Shown: piece by piece, positions 19,465 through 30,131 of the stretch | Layout of the letters: every line of letters begins with the position of its first letter | How positions within the stretch are numbered: the stretch's first letter is position 1 | Source: Selaginella moellendorffii | Taxonomy: Eukaryota; Streptophyta; Lycopodiopsida; Selaginellales; Selaginellaceae | Assembly (NCBI RefSeq): GCF_000143415.4 | Contig: NW_003314379.1 | Span: 406,018 to 470,017 of the forward strand | Reading direction: 5' to 3' | DNA length: 64,000 bases | The notes under the pieces: model-generated | The model's input: the letters and a program-made list of their open reading frames with translations, nothing else | What the model was told of the DNA's origin: nothing | Databases searched by the model: none | Program-made: the position numbers and the translations under genes

Positions 19465-21240
19465 CGACTCAACAAATTCCAAGTCAAACTCGCAGGAAAT
19501 TCAATGCCAACAAAGCCAACCAATGCAATGGAGTAGTAGGGGCTTCAAGACGAAGCTTTGTTTAGTTGTGGGAGAGTGAAGTATATCAAATTAAGCATGC
19601 ATTTGAGCATTTTTTTGACATTCAAGATTATGACCTTAACACTCAAGGTTACAATCTTGATAGTTAGAACTCAGGAAGAAATGGCAACTACCACCATGTA
19701 GGAGTAGTTAAGGGGGAGAGTTAACACTTGATCCTTATCCTTATCTTTGTTGTATTCCAACTTATCACCAATGCACATCTATTTGCTCAAGACTCGGAGT
19801 ATACTAGTGATGTCAAGTTTATCCTTACTCACGATCACTCGCATGATCCTTCTTGGGGATTGAAGGTCTCAAGTTAGTTTTTAATTAACTCATGTGTTTG
19901 GTAGCTTGTTCCAAGGGGAGGATTACTACACAAATGCAAGATCAATGACAACAAAAGCCCTTTGTCATTCTGCAACCACAACAGTAATCTGGTGCAGCTA
20001 GTCGCAATCCCAAGCCAAACCACACCAAAGATTTTCTCCTAGTTTTCAAACATCATTAATAGCATATAAAAGACCATTATCAAAGAGCATAAAGTTTGTG
20101 CTCTTGAATAGTTGCCTTCTGACAAAAGCATTCCTAGAGTTTTTATTAGAGGCTTTCTTTGGCCAACTGTGAAGGCAATGTATCCACCCCTTATGCACTA
20201 ATGTGTGACTTTCAAGTACTCTAGGCTTATCATAGATGCTTGATATAAGTTTTATCAAATAGTGAGTTCTGCTTCTATGCTTCTGACACTAGGCCTTCAC
20301 AATGATATTCAGGAGACTCTTCTAGTTTTCTCTCCATCCATTTCCAACAAGTTTGGACGTGCTGCATGAGAGTTTTGAGCTTGCAAAGCTTAGGATCCTG
20401 CAAGGTGGCATTTTCAAGATTCCAGCATGTTTTTCCTACTTTGACTTGGAGCAGTGACTCTTTTCAACCACACTCAGCTCTGGACCATGGCCATCCACAC
20501 CTGTAGCAGTCAATCAGAGCACCTCATTCTTTTAACAACTTCACAGCAATGAAAGTGGTGGACGTGAGCACTCTACAGCTTTTTCACAACTTTAGTACCT
20601 TTTCAGCAGGACTCTTGGATATAAGAGATTTTTTTGGCACTCTTGGACACAGCATGATAGGGGGAGCATGGCTTCCTCAACTTTGAGCTTTCCACTTGCC
20701 TTCTGGTGCAATTTTCACTTTGTACGACCTAGACTTCTATAGGCAATCCAGGATGACCACAGGTTGTCATCAGCACCTTCCTCTATCATTCATGACTACT
20801 CAATTGCAACATCATGGCTTTTGGGACAGTGGTGCATGTTTTAGGCTTTGACATCCACAACGACTTGGCTGTCCACCCTGCTAAATGATGTCCTGCAATT
20901 TACCTAGCTCCACCTTCACGTATAGCTGCACCATTGGCAAATCCTTTGTATCCATTCCAAAGCTCACTTATTGAATCCCATTTTAAAGAAGAGTTGTAGA
21001 ATAAAACAAAAACCTAAATGGTATTTGGAAGACATCTGAAGTTTCTGTTAAAGTGAAAGAGTGTATGCTAGACAGTGTTAGTTTTTTTCATCCCACTTTA
21101 ATCTGGACAAAATAAACCATCAATCAATGTGCTTGAAAGCACTAAACCAAGATGTCCCGCATATACTTGAAGCTAAGCCCAGGCCTCCTTTTGTTTCTTG
21201 CAAAAAACTCCAATAAACATCAGCATCCTGGAGTGACACA
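19465..21240. other. Intergenic, no gene seen
   Basis: Only short unrelated open frames occur on either strand. I recognise no tRNA, repeat array or transposon end here. Confidence 0.45.
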
Positions 21241-22175
21241 AACACAATGCTCTGCTGCTTCCCTACAAGCCACCTCAGCACATTGTAATGCCCCCTAAAA
21301 CCATCTTTTTAGGACATGCCTTTATTGGGCATTTGCTGCAAACACGACATCCATGTAAAGAACTTTCCTTTAGCTAGTAGCTGATCCAGGATCCATCAAG
21401 CTTGAAGAACTTCGAGTTGGAATGATGGATATGGATTGCTGCTGAAAGGCACGCTGTGTCTTCCAAGCCACCATCGTTGGGAACTTGGATCACTTTCATG
21501 ACCTTGCAATCCTCCTTGACTGCCCAGATGTTCTTCTGGCAGCTCACACCACAGAACCCAAACTTGCTATTGCTGGAAGAAGCGTTTGTCAGTTGGAGTG
21601 CCTCCCATGAGTTGTTGCCACTGTCATATCTCTGCAACAACGATCTGGTTATGTCGGCATCATACATCTGGTTGGCATGTACAATACAACAGCACCCATG
21701 CAATCTAGTCATGTCCACCACTTCCCAGGAATGGTCTTCTGCTGAGAAAACAAGTGTCTCTCCATTACCAGCATGTTCTTGTTACCATCCATGATGAGAG
21801 CATTGTGAAAGGCCATGGTCCCATGCGGTGACAATGGTAGGAGAGGATACCATTGGTCCTCCAGCAGATTGTAGGAGAGGATACCATTGGTCCTCCAGCA
21901 GATTGTATGCATTAGCGTCCTGTTTCTCCCACTCACGGTTGCCACCAACCCCCCATAGCTGCGGATGCAAAGAAGAATTGAGGACACAGCATTGGTGCTG
22001 TGGTGCTCCATTGATTCGTGTGTGAATCTAAGATGCTCAGTGATTTACTGTGGCCCCATCCTCCAATAAGATAGAGTTTGCTGCCAAGGGCCTTGCAATC
22101 AAATCCTCCAATGTCGTTGAAGTCTTGTGGTGGAGGAGGAAGAACCACCCACACTTTCTTTGAGCTACTGGGATT
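21241..22175 (-). pseudogene. C-terminal part of an F-box/kelch pseudogene, split by transposon copy 1
   Basis: The minus strand matches the gene at 907-1908 from FNPSSSKK to the C-terminus and continues into the shared 3' flank (21241-21370). Recognisable pieces are VVLPPPPQDFNDIGGFDCKALGSKLYL, YNLLEDQWYPLLPLSPHGTMAF and RYDSGNNSWEALQLTNASS. There are frameshifts, a deletion around the first kelch repeat, and a 47-bp tandem duplication (21841-21905) repeating the NLLEDQWYPLL segment. The 5' part of the same gene lies at 39562-39690, beyond the transposon. Confidence 0.85.
22169..22175. repeat. Left target-site duplication of copy 1
   Basis: TGGGATT precedes the transposon end and recurs at 39562-39568 after the other end. 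Because both ends border G or C runs, the duplication can be read as 7 to 9 bp. Confidence 0.85.
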
Positions 22176-22531
22176 GGGGATGGTCTAAAGTTGAGTTGAG
22201 CTCACGAGTTGAGCTCAATTCAACACAAGTTAACTCAAGTTAATATAGTCAATAAGAAGTATTACAAAGGAAATCTAAATTGAACAAATGAAGGTTCTAG
22301 CAAACTTTAAAATATTAAAAAACATAAATATCTGAGTTAAAAGTTTCTATAAAATTGAAATGTTTAAAAAAGACAAAGTTCATGAGAATCTATCTTTTAT
22401 AAAACTATATTATTTTATTATGACAACTGTTATAGCTGTCATATTTGATTTGACTACTTAATATTTTGAATACTTTTACAGCTATAGATGTTATTCCTTC
22501 ATTCAAAAGATTTTTTAGAGTTCTTGAGAAG

Positions 22532-22780
22532 ATGGGAAGCAAGGAAAATACAAGATCTGTGAGTAAGAGTTGTAGTGCAAAAGAATGTGAGAATGCTAAT
22601 TTTGTTTCAGTGCCACAATCTCCATATTACACTCCTGGTCTTTATTACCCATTTGGGAATGTGGAGACCACTATCACGATTGATAAAAATGCCCCTATTA
22701 CTTCTAAAACAACAGTCCAGAGCAAGAGAAAGGAAGAAATGAACAGCACGTTGGAAAGCACCAAGAAATCTACTCCATAA
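22532..22780 (+). CDS. Small SPYYTP accessory protein (copy 1)
   Basis: An 82-residue frame starting MGSKEN, with FVSVPQSPYYTPG, TITIDKNAPITSKTTVQSK and the tail ESTKKSTP. It is intact although the large genes of this copy are broken. The open frame extends upstream without an ATG to a possible 3' splice site (TTTTACAG, ending 22481), so an upstream exon is possible. The gene lies about 350 bp inside the left terminus and points inward. The function is unknown; the same protein is encoded in copy 2 (54447-54695) and in element 1 (16453-16709). Confidence 0.65.
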   Translation: MGSKENTRSVSKSCSAKECENANFVSVPQSPYYTPGLYYPFGNVETTITIDKNAPITSKTTVQSKRKEEMNSTLESTKKSTP

Positions 22781-23370
22781 AACTTTCCATAACATTTGTA
22801 ATTTACATATTAATTCATATAAAAAACTTTGTTGCCTGCTTATATCGCAATCCTCTCATATGATAAGACCAAGGTATATTTTGCAATGAATCCTCATTAA
22901 AAGATTTTGGGAATTGTTTGTAAATAATAATAAAAGAAATCAAAATCTTTCGAAAGACTCAAAAGTAATATCATATTAAAGAATCAACTTTTTCTACATT
23001 TCCAAGACTGAAAGGCAATCTCAGATGAGAGAATGGTAGCGTGCCAACATGCTCTACCACTATAATGTGGTCTATATTTCCTTGTAGTTTATTTCCCTAG
23101 ACATTTGGCATGTGTAGAAAAGAATATATGTGTAGCAAAGTAGGATTCATCATAATGATAGAGCATGTGTATGCACGATAATCTAAAATTTTAGAAGCTC
23201 TTATGTTTACAAGAAAGCTATGATTATAAAGCCCCATTTCCAAGACTGACATTTAAAGAATCTAAATATTGTGAGTGTCATAATAAATAAACCTCATTCC
23301 CAAGACTAAAACTGAGTATATAAACTATCTAGAAAAGCTGTAGTCATCGTAGATTTTTTGTTCTCCTTAA
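22781..23370. other. A/T-rich spacer inside copy 1
   Basis: It corresponds to 53769-54446 of copy 2 in reverse orientation. No gene is seen. It has a single unit of the 46-bp repeat that is triplicated in copy 2. Confidence 0.6.
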
Positions 23371-23963
23371 TGTAAACAACCAAAGGGAACGACTTGAGAG
23401 ACGGTCCATGGGGTTCAAATATAGAGGGAAAGGGCCCATGAATAAAAGTGCACCCCCTTTTCCAATCGGTTAAGGGTTTTGGGATATTTGGAGTTAAGTG
23501 TCCTTGGGTTTGAATAGTACTGAGTTGGGTGACCTCCCGGGAAGTCCAAACTCAGGAGTTTACTTTTGGTATCAGAGAGGTCTCGGGTCCGACTCTGTTG
23601 GTTGGCTAGGGGAATCACATCACATGTTGATTGACATCTGGCTGGTCCAGTTTGCTCCCGCTGGGCTCAACCCGAGGGGTAGGGTGTCAAGAGAGCATGG
23701 CTCTCGGGAGAGCTGCGGCTCTCAGCTTTCGTTCACGAGGGCGTGAACTTGCAAGGAAGCGTGGTGAATTGTAAGCAACCAAAGGGAACGATTTGAAAGA
23801 CGGTCCATGGGGTTCAAATATAGAGGGAAAGGGCCCATGAATAAGAGTGCACCCTCTTTTCCAATCGGTTAAAGGTTTTGGGATATTTGGAGTTAAGCGT
23901 CCTTGGGTTTGAATAGTACTGGGCTGGGTGACCTCCCGGGAAGTCCAAACTCAGGAGCTTACT
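23371..23963 (+). mobile_element. TRIM: miniature LTR retroelement inserted in copy 1
   Basis: Two 194-bp direct repeats (23371-23564 and 23770-23963), both starting TGTAA and ending TTACT, flank about 205 bp of non-coding sequence. A primer-binding site TGGTATCAGAG, complementary to the initiator-tRNA-Met 3' end, starts three bases after the first repeat. The flanks are CTTAA and CTTGA, a 5-bp duplication with one change. Copy 2 shows the uninterrupted site (CTCCTTGAGCTCC on the matching strand near 53760-53772). The insertion falls just before the zinc-finger start codon. Confidence 0.9.
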
Positions 23964-23991
23964 CTTGAGCTCTTTAGAAGCTTGTATTGAA

Positions 23992-24537
23992 ATGACTCAA
24001 AGGAGAGCTATTGCTACTCATACTTGGCCCCCCAACATTTCATATCAATCTCCACCTCCATCCCCAAGTTCTACCAACATTTCACTTTCACCTCCACATA
24101 ACAATCCTTTTTTTGCTGAGGGCTCTAGTGAAGCTGAACTAGAGCTCCCTATATGTGAAATTCCGAATCTTACTACTAGAGAGGGATTGCTTCCAGCGCT
24201 TCAAGAGCAATGCCACATGTTTTTACAAGATTTTGCTCCTGACATGGCGGGATTATTTGAAAGCACAGAACACTATTACATTCGGTGTCCAATATGCTAC
24301 TTTTTCTTAGACAAGACAAATGGCTCTATGGGTTTACAAACTTTTCTTGAGCACTGTAGGAATTGCCCAATAGCAGGTTTGGAAAATATGCATATGTGGA
24401 TGTATAATAGATTCAAAAATGAGTTACGGACACATACCCACTATCGCTTCATGGTGAGGAACAACATCCCCTTGGGAAACACTACATCGGTTAGTGCAAA
24501 ATATGGGGTTTTTAGGCCACCCTACAGTGGAATGTAA
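23992..24537 (+). CDS. CPIC zinc-finger protein (copy 1)
   Basis: A 181-residue frame from MTQRRAIATH to RPPYSGM. A Pro/Ser-rich N-terminus (about residues 12-45) is followed by a helical region and one zinc-finger-like motif, RCPICYFFL ... FLEHCRNC, at residues about 100-135. It is nearly identical to the protein at 53196-53741 in copy 2 and distantly resembles the zinc finger at the other end of the element. The ATG was chosen as the first one in the conserved frame; the TRIM insertion lies immediately upstream, so its promoter may be disrupted. It could be a DNA-binding accessory protein, by inference only. Confidence 0.7.
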   Translation: MTQRRAIATHTWPPNISYQSPPPSPSSTNISLSPPHNNPFFAEGSSEAELELPICEIPNLTTREGLLPALQEQCHMFLQDFAPDMAGLFESTEHYYIRCPICYFFLDKTNGSMGLQTFLEHCRNCPIAGLENMHMWMYNRFKNELRTHTHYRFMVRNNIPLGNTTSVSAKYGVFRPPYSGM

Positions 24538-24825
24538 AATCTAGAATTACTTTACTATACTATAGTATTGTCACTATTAAAAGAAAAATATAATAAAATG
24601 ATATTAGTTGTAGGTAACATACCTTGTTCTAGAAGGTGCTATCATATCACATATAATTGTTACAAAATGTTGAAGGAGGAGATGGCAACACACAAGCGCT
24701 ACAAAGTGATGGTGACAGGTGAGAATGATAATTTGCAATTATGATATCTGACAATTTTACTGACATCTAACACTTTCATTGACATCTAACATATAACAAG
24801 CTTTCTATTTTATGTAAGGATGCAA

Positions 24826-27800
24826 TTAACTTTCTTCTGCCTCATCATCAACATAATGATTTCTTTTATACTTCCTCCTATATTGGTATTGTGGGGAAGA
24901 TTCACCTTGCATATGTTGAGCTATGGCTTCTGCATAGTCAGGGAGATTTCCAAAGCCTCCAATTCTAGAAACTCCAGGTGACTGTGATCTATAAATTAAA
25001 ATTAAACATATATTGAAATTTTAATAAACATAATTTACCTCCTTGAGGTTCGAGGTAACTCACGAAATCCTCTAAGCCAAAGTTTGAAGAAATGATGTTC
25101 TTCAATAGCAAACACCGACCTACCAGAGTCATGTGCTACCTCCACTATAGAACCACTACCTGCTGTGCAATCAATCACAACACCATCTGGTGGGCAATAG
25201 AGCTCAAGCAAGACTTGCATTGCCGAATGGAGTTCGAAATTGGTACCCTGGAAACGTGTTGCGGATCTGCTCATCCATAAGGTTGGGTATGATGTTAGTG
25301 GAACTGTCGTACCCAGGCAAAACACGTGTTGCACGTTCACTATCATGAAACCCATCATGTGTATTTCTGCAGAAGGCATGATAGGTCCACATCATAACCT
25401 GGAATATAAAAATGTTTAGAAATTAGATAAAAATATAAAATACGTACTCACTTTTTTAGGCTTCTCTTGGACACCCCTCGTATTAATGCCAATAGGATCC
25501 ATGATGCACCCGGAAGAGAATGACTTGAAATGAACTTTTGCTACGCACGTCATAAGCTCATACATCCAGTTGGGGTCATTCGGTAGGATGAAGATGACAT
25601 GGCTAGCTTCGAGCATAAGTGCTTCGGACAATAGGAATGCATTGCGTATGTGGTTAGGTATGAGAAAGTTCCAATCCTCAACTTTCCCATTGATATTTGA
25701 AAGACCATCTGGAAAGTCGAAGAGAATGAAGTCCGCAACTGGGAGCAAGGGCCTTTATATCTTTCGGCACCAACAGTTGAATTGGCGCCATACATCCATG
25801 TTGATGTCATCTTCTGTGAAAGATGTCAACAATCTACTGTAAGAGCCAATGAAGATACCCATAATGCCTCGTTGTGTTATTGGGGACATAGGACGGACCT
25901 ATAAAAGAGCTAAGTGAATGAAAAAAACAATAAATAGTATGCTACTGTCATATGGCGTGTTGTCAATGAGAGTTCCTCCAACTCCTCTTCACGAGCATCT
26001 TGTCAAGCTGGAATGATTTTACTACCAACAGTCATTGCTGCAAAAAACATGTATTACCACCTTTAGTTTGTAAAATTCACTTTTGCTTACTTCGAGGTCA
26101 ACATGATATTCTGTGACCCACTTGATCATCGTTATTTACTGGTAGAACCTAATCCGAATCTTGGTTGTTTGATGGTTGAACTGGAGCATGATCCTGGCTG
26201 TTTGGTGGTGGAATACGAACTTGATCTGGAGCTTCCTCATCCTTGTCTCCATTGTCACTTGCATTGCTATTGTTGCTAGCATTGACAACTTCCTCACGAT
26301 CTAGTGTAGAGGTCTCCTTCCCTATGAGCTCCAACTCCCAAGGGCATTTTATCTTTTATGCCTTTGGAACTCTCGCAAACATTGTTAAGTACATTCCTTC
26401 ATCCCTTACACCCTTTGCAACAAGTCGAGTTCAAACTGGTGCCTCAAATGGCATGCCTCTATATCGAAGATACCTATAAACAATATATATTAAAAAATAG
26501 TCTTAGAAATCATATTATACTTGTAAGCTGCACGTCGCATGAAATAAAGTTGACCATGTTGGCAATCATAAGTTGTTGTGCTTGTAGACTTCTCTGGCAG
26601 CCACCCCTCTTTGATCCCTTCCAATGACGTATTGATGTAGGTGTCAAAAGACATGAATGTGCCATCTGGATCGTCACCAATATATGGTGCCAAGAACTTC
26701 TCACCTTCACTTATGGTTTGTGTGATGTAAACAACCCTTCTCATCATGTTCTCAAATAGTTCTAGCAGTCCTTTCTCTCTGTTCATCAAGCAGACATTGA
26801 GGAACTCTAGAGTCTCTATCTGTTGCTTATATGGAAGCTTCGATTTTGCAATATTGTAAATCATGTCATCTGGAGTTTTGTTCACTGCAAAAGTAACATA
26901 TGCATAATTGAGAAAAATGAAGTGAGATAAGAAACTTATATTCATGAGAAGAAATTTCGGCTATAGTCTCTAGTCACTCTTTCGGCCTGTGATTGTCTAC
27001 TATGCATACTAATTTCTTCAACTTTGAGGACTTTGCATGCTGAATTTTGTGCTCAATTTGAACAAACTCAGCTGAGAGCTCTTCCCAACTCTTCTCTGGA
27101 TATGCAAGTTCGTAAGCATCTTGCTTGACCTTCACCAAAGGCTAAAAACCAAAACAATTAAAAGAGGCTTTTATAAAATAAAAGGGAAAGACATACCTTA
27201 CACCACACAACGAGCATAAAACTGATTGGGTTGTTGAACCAAGTTGTATTGTCATTTCGAGTGCGTGAGTGTCGAACAAGTGTTGCGAGATCATCACCAT
27301 AATGTTGGCGGATGTCATCCTCACTCAAATCTGCCAAAAATCGAAGTTGCTCGATGTCATGGACAAGGTTTTGTTTTTGAACAGCAAATTGCCCAAGCCT
27401 ACATTTAAACACAACAAAACAAGTTAAAGTGGAGTTACGCATTGATCTTTTGGCAGGCCAAGATAAGTCTGTTGACATCTAAAGGTCCCCTCACTTAGAC
27501 ATGGCTGACTGGAATGTTGATATGGTAGATAGGATCATCGCGAAAATGATCGTCGATACACTTCATCTAAGCTCTATATTGGTGGTTACCATCAATAATT
27601 TGGAACATTGTCCCCGCAAGCTGTTGAGTCTCAGGATGTCTGATAAGCATGTCATCAAATTCTAAGAACTTCCTCCTCCAAATAGGATCCCTGCTATTCA
27701 CAATCTCAGGTGTGATGGTAATGATCTTCGTTGTTCCTAGCTTGCAAAAAGAGACTAGAAACATACCAATGTTTGTTGCAAGGCCATTTTGTTTGAACAA

Positions 27801-28947
27801 GCTGTATATATCCGGGTTGACATACTTGGATGCTGTGTGGACAAGGTTCGTCTGTTGCAAACGGCAAAGTGGGATTTCTTTGATCAAGTCACAAAGGCCT
27901 GGCCACTTAAATGCCTCAAGTGTTTGGTGAACTACTTTTTCCCTTGTCCGTATAACAGTCTCTTGGAAGCGCTTGTCCACCACATTGTCAGGAAGGTCTG
28001 CAACTCTTTCAACTCCAAGTTGTTCCTCAAGTTCCATATCCTGAACACCACTAGATTGCCCAACTTCAGGGATTTGCGTTGGTGGTGGGCCAGTGAGGAG
28101 TAAAGTTGGAGGTGGCAGTGGTGATGGTGGGGGTGGTGGTGGTGGCAGTGGCGGCGGCGGCAGAGGCAATAGTGGCAGTGGTGGTGGCAATGGTGGTGGT
28201 GGCGGTGGCGATGGCGGTGGTGGAGGTGGTGATGGAGGTGGTGGAGGTGGCGATGGCGGTGGTGGAGGTGGTGATGGTGGAGGTGATGGTGGTGGAGGCG
28301 GTGAATCTTTAAGTAAATGTGTCTCTGTTGTGCCAATGGACATGTCGATCGTGATGTCGTCGTCAGTGCCGAATTGAACTTCTCGTGTCTTCTTGGCTCC
28401 AACAACCTTTTTATGTGTTACAATTTTCCTTTTCTGCAAGAGAAAAAATTTTGTTAGTCAAACTAAATAAAGATAATAAGAAATTCAAACAGTCAAAGAG
28501 AAAAAAAATCAAGTGGGCCTAGACTCCACCTCGGGCACTTTAGTTGCCCAGGGGGCCGAGGTTATTCAAATAACCTTGGCCCCCTGGGCAGCCAAAGTGC
28601 CCGAGGTGGCTGGCCCAAGCTCGACCTTGGGCAGTTTGGCCACCCGAGGGGCCGAGGTTATTTGAATAACCTTGGCCCCTTGGCTGGCAAAACTGCCCGA
28701 GGTGGCCGGCCCACGCTGGACCTTCAAATAACCTCGGCCCCTCGGCCCTCAAAACTGCCCGAGGTGGCCGGCCCGCGTTGGACCTCGGGCAGTTTTGCGG
28801 GCCGAGAGGCTAAGGTTATTCAAATAACCTTGGCCCCTCAGCCCACAAAACTGCCCGAGGTCGGCCCTAAAGAAGCAATCAAGAAAGAAGCAAGAGGAAA
28901 AAAATGGAAGTGGAAGTAATCAAATTGAAACTCACCCTTAGTGGCAT
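24826..28947 (-). pseudogene. ParB-methyltransferase gene of copy 1, decayed
   Basis: It has the same exon layout as the intact gene at 48810-52886, from ATG at 28945-28947 (MPLR then intron) to TAA at 24826-24828. Recognisable blocks: KRKIVTHKKVVG, a Pro-rich tract, IIDGNHQYR, WFNNPISFMLVVWCK, FILFDFPDGLSN, FILPNDPNWMYEL, and VIDCTAGSGSIVEVAHDSGRSVFAIEE. Stops interrupt it, for example directly after DGNHQYRA where copy 2 has Trp, and shortly downstream. The methyltransferase SAM-binding block is well kept. Confidence 0.85.
28527..28866. repeat. Array of long hairpin-forming repeats in intron 1 (copy 1)
   Basis: Four related units (about 28527-28608, 28621-28706, 28712-28770 and 28773-28866). 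Each complete unit is a long inverted repeat with arms of about 38 nt reading outward from the centre GGTTATTCAAATAACC; the arm ends are CTCGGGCA(G/C)TTT and its complement. The third unit has lost its left arm. The array lies wholly inside the first intron of the ParB-methyltransferase gene. Copy 2 has the same structure around an assembly gap. Confidence 0.85.
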
Positions 28948-28979
28948 CTTTCCTTCCCGATTTCTTGATCATGTTGGAT

Positions 28980-29225
28980 TTCTTGTGCGCTCAATCTCTC
29001 CCGCTTGCGCGCTTAATCTCTCCCGCTCAGACGCTCAATCTCTCCCGCTCGCGCGCTTAATCTCTCTCGCTCATGCGCTCAATCTCTCCTGCTTGCGCTC
29101 TCAATCTCTCCCGCTCGTGCGCTCAATCTCTCCATCTCTTGCGTGCTCAATCCCTCGATCTCCTTCGTGCTCAATCCCTCGATCTCCTTCGTGTTCAATC
29201 TCTCGATCTCTCGTGCGCTCCACTC
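28980..29225. repeat. Minisatellite in the leader of the ParB-methyltransferase gene (copy 1)
   Basis: About ten units of 20-24 bp based on CTCAATCTCTCCCGCTCGCG and CTCAATCCCTCGATCTCC, directly upstream of exon 1 on the minus strand. Copy 2 has the matching array at 48535-48778. Confidence 0.8.
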
Positions 29226-30131
29226 ACAGTGCGAACAGTAACCTAATCTTGGCAGCTACCCTAACCCTAATCCTGACGGCTGCCCTAACCCTAATCAATC
29301 TCTCATCCTGGTCGTTCATTCCAAATAACCTAAATCTCAACCATCACAATATCTTTGATCTTATTTTATCTTATCATTATTATTATATGTAAATTATGCT
29401 TCTTTATTTTGTATATTTTAATGATGATATAACTAGCACCTATCAACATTTCTGTTATTAGAGATATCATATTATATTTTATAAATTATCTAGAAAGAAT
29501 GCATTCTCATCAATATTTTGTACATATTTTGGAATCGTTACAAGAACTTTAAAGAGTATAAATAAGGCACATTAAAATATGTTGTACTATATCCATCTAT
29601 GAATGGATGAATCCTCATCCAGTAATTTATTTTGTGTTGTATTAGATCTTAAATAATAGGCATGTGCTTTAAATGTCATTGAGCAATGTTCACAATTATG
29701 GATAAAACTTGAGTTGTACTACGAATCAAATCTGTCAGTGAAGAATAAGATTTGACAAGATTTATTATCAAGATTTATTATCATCTACCACTTAAAATTT
29801 GACAACTTGACATATCACACGTACTGACAGTCAAATTGAATCTCTTTTCTTGACACGCTATAGCAGAATGTCATTACTGATATCATTATTAACTATCAAA
29901 CTTCACATGCTGAAAATCCTTCCTTGGATCTATGTGTATACATGCATCAAACATCATAATAGATGACAGTAATATTAATACTGTCACACTTGAACATGTT
30001 AAATTTGCTATATAATTTAAATTCATTTTGTACGTTGTCTTCTTATTACTCTATTTAAATTTCAATTATGTTTCACTATGGATTTTTACAAGTAGCATAA
30101 AGAAAGAGAACTCCAAAACCTATTGAGAAGG
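29226..30131. other. Divergent promoter region of copy 1
   Basis: Spacer between the divergent ParB-methyltransferase and transposase genes. It begins with CCCTAA-rich text and is otherwise A/T-rich. No reading frame of note. It corresponds to 47636-48530 of copy 2. Confidence 0.6.

Noticed and set aside
19222-20258. Minus-strand frames around 19.2-20.3 kb as genes
   Set aside because: They are short, have no recognisable motif, and overlap the charged plus-strand frame or A/T-rich spacer.
28093-28377. Gly-rich plus-strand frames near 28.1-28.4 kb
   Set aside because: They are the antisense of the proline-rich tract of the ParB-methyltransferase gene.
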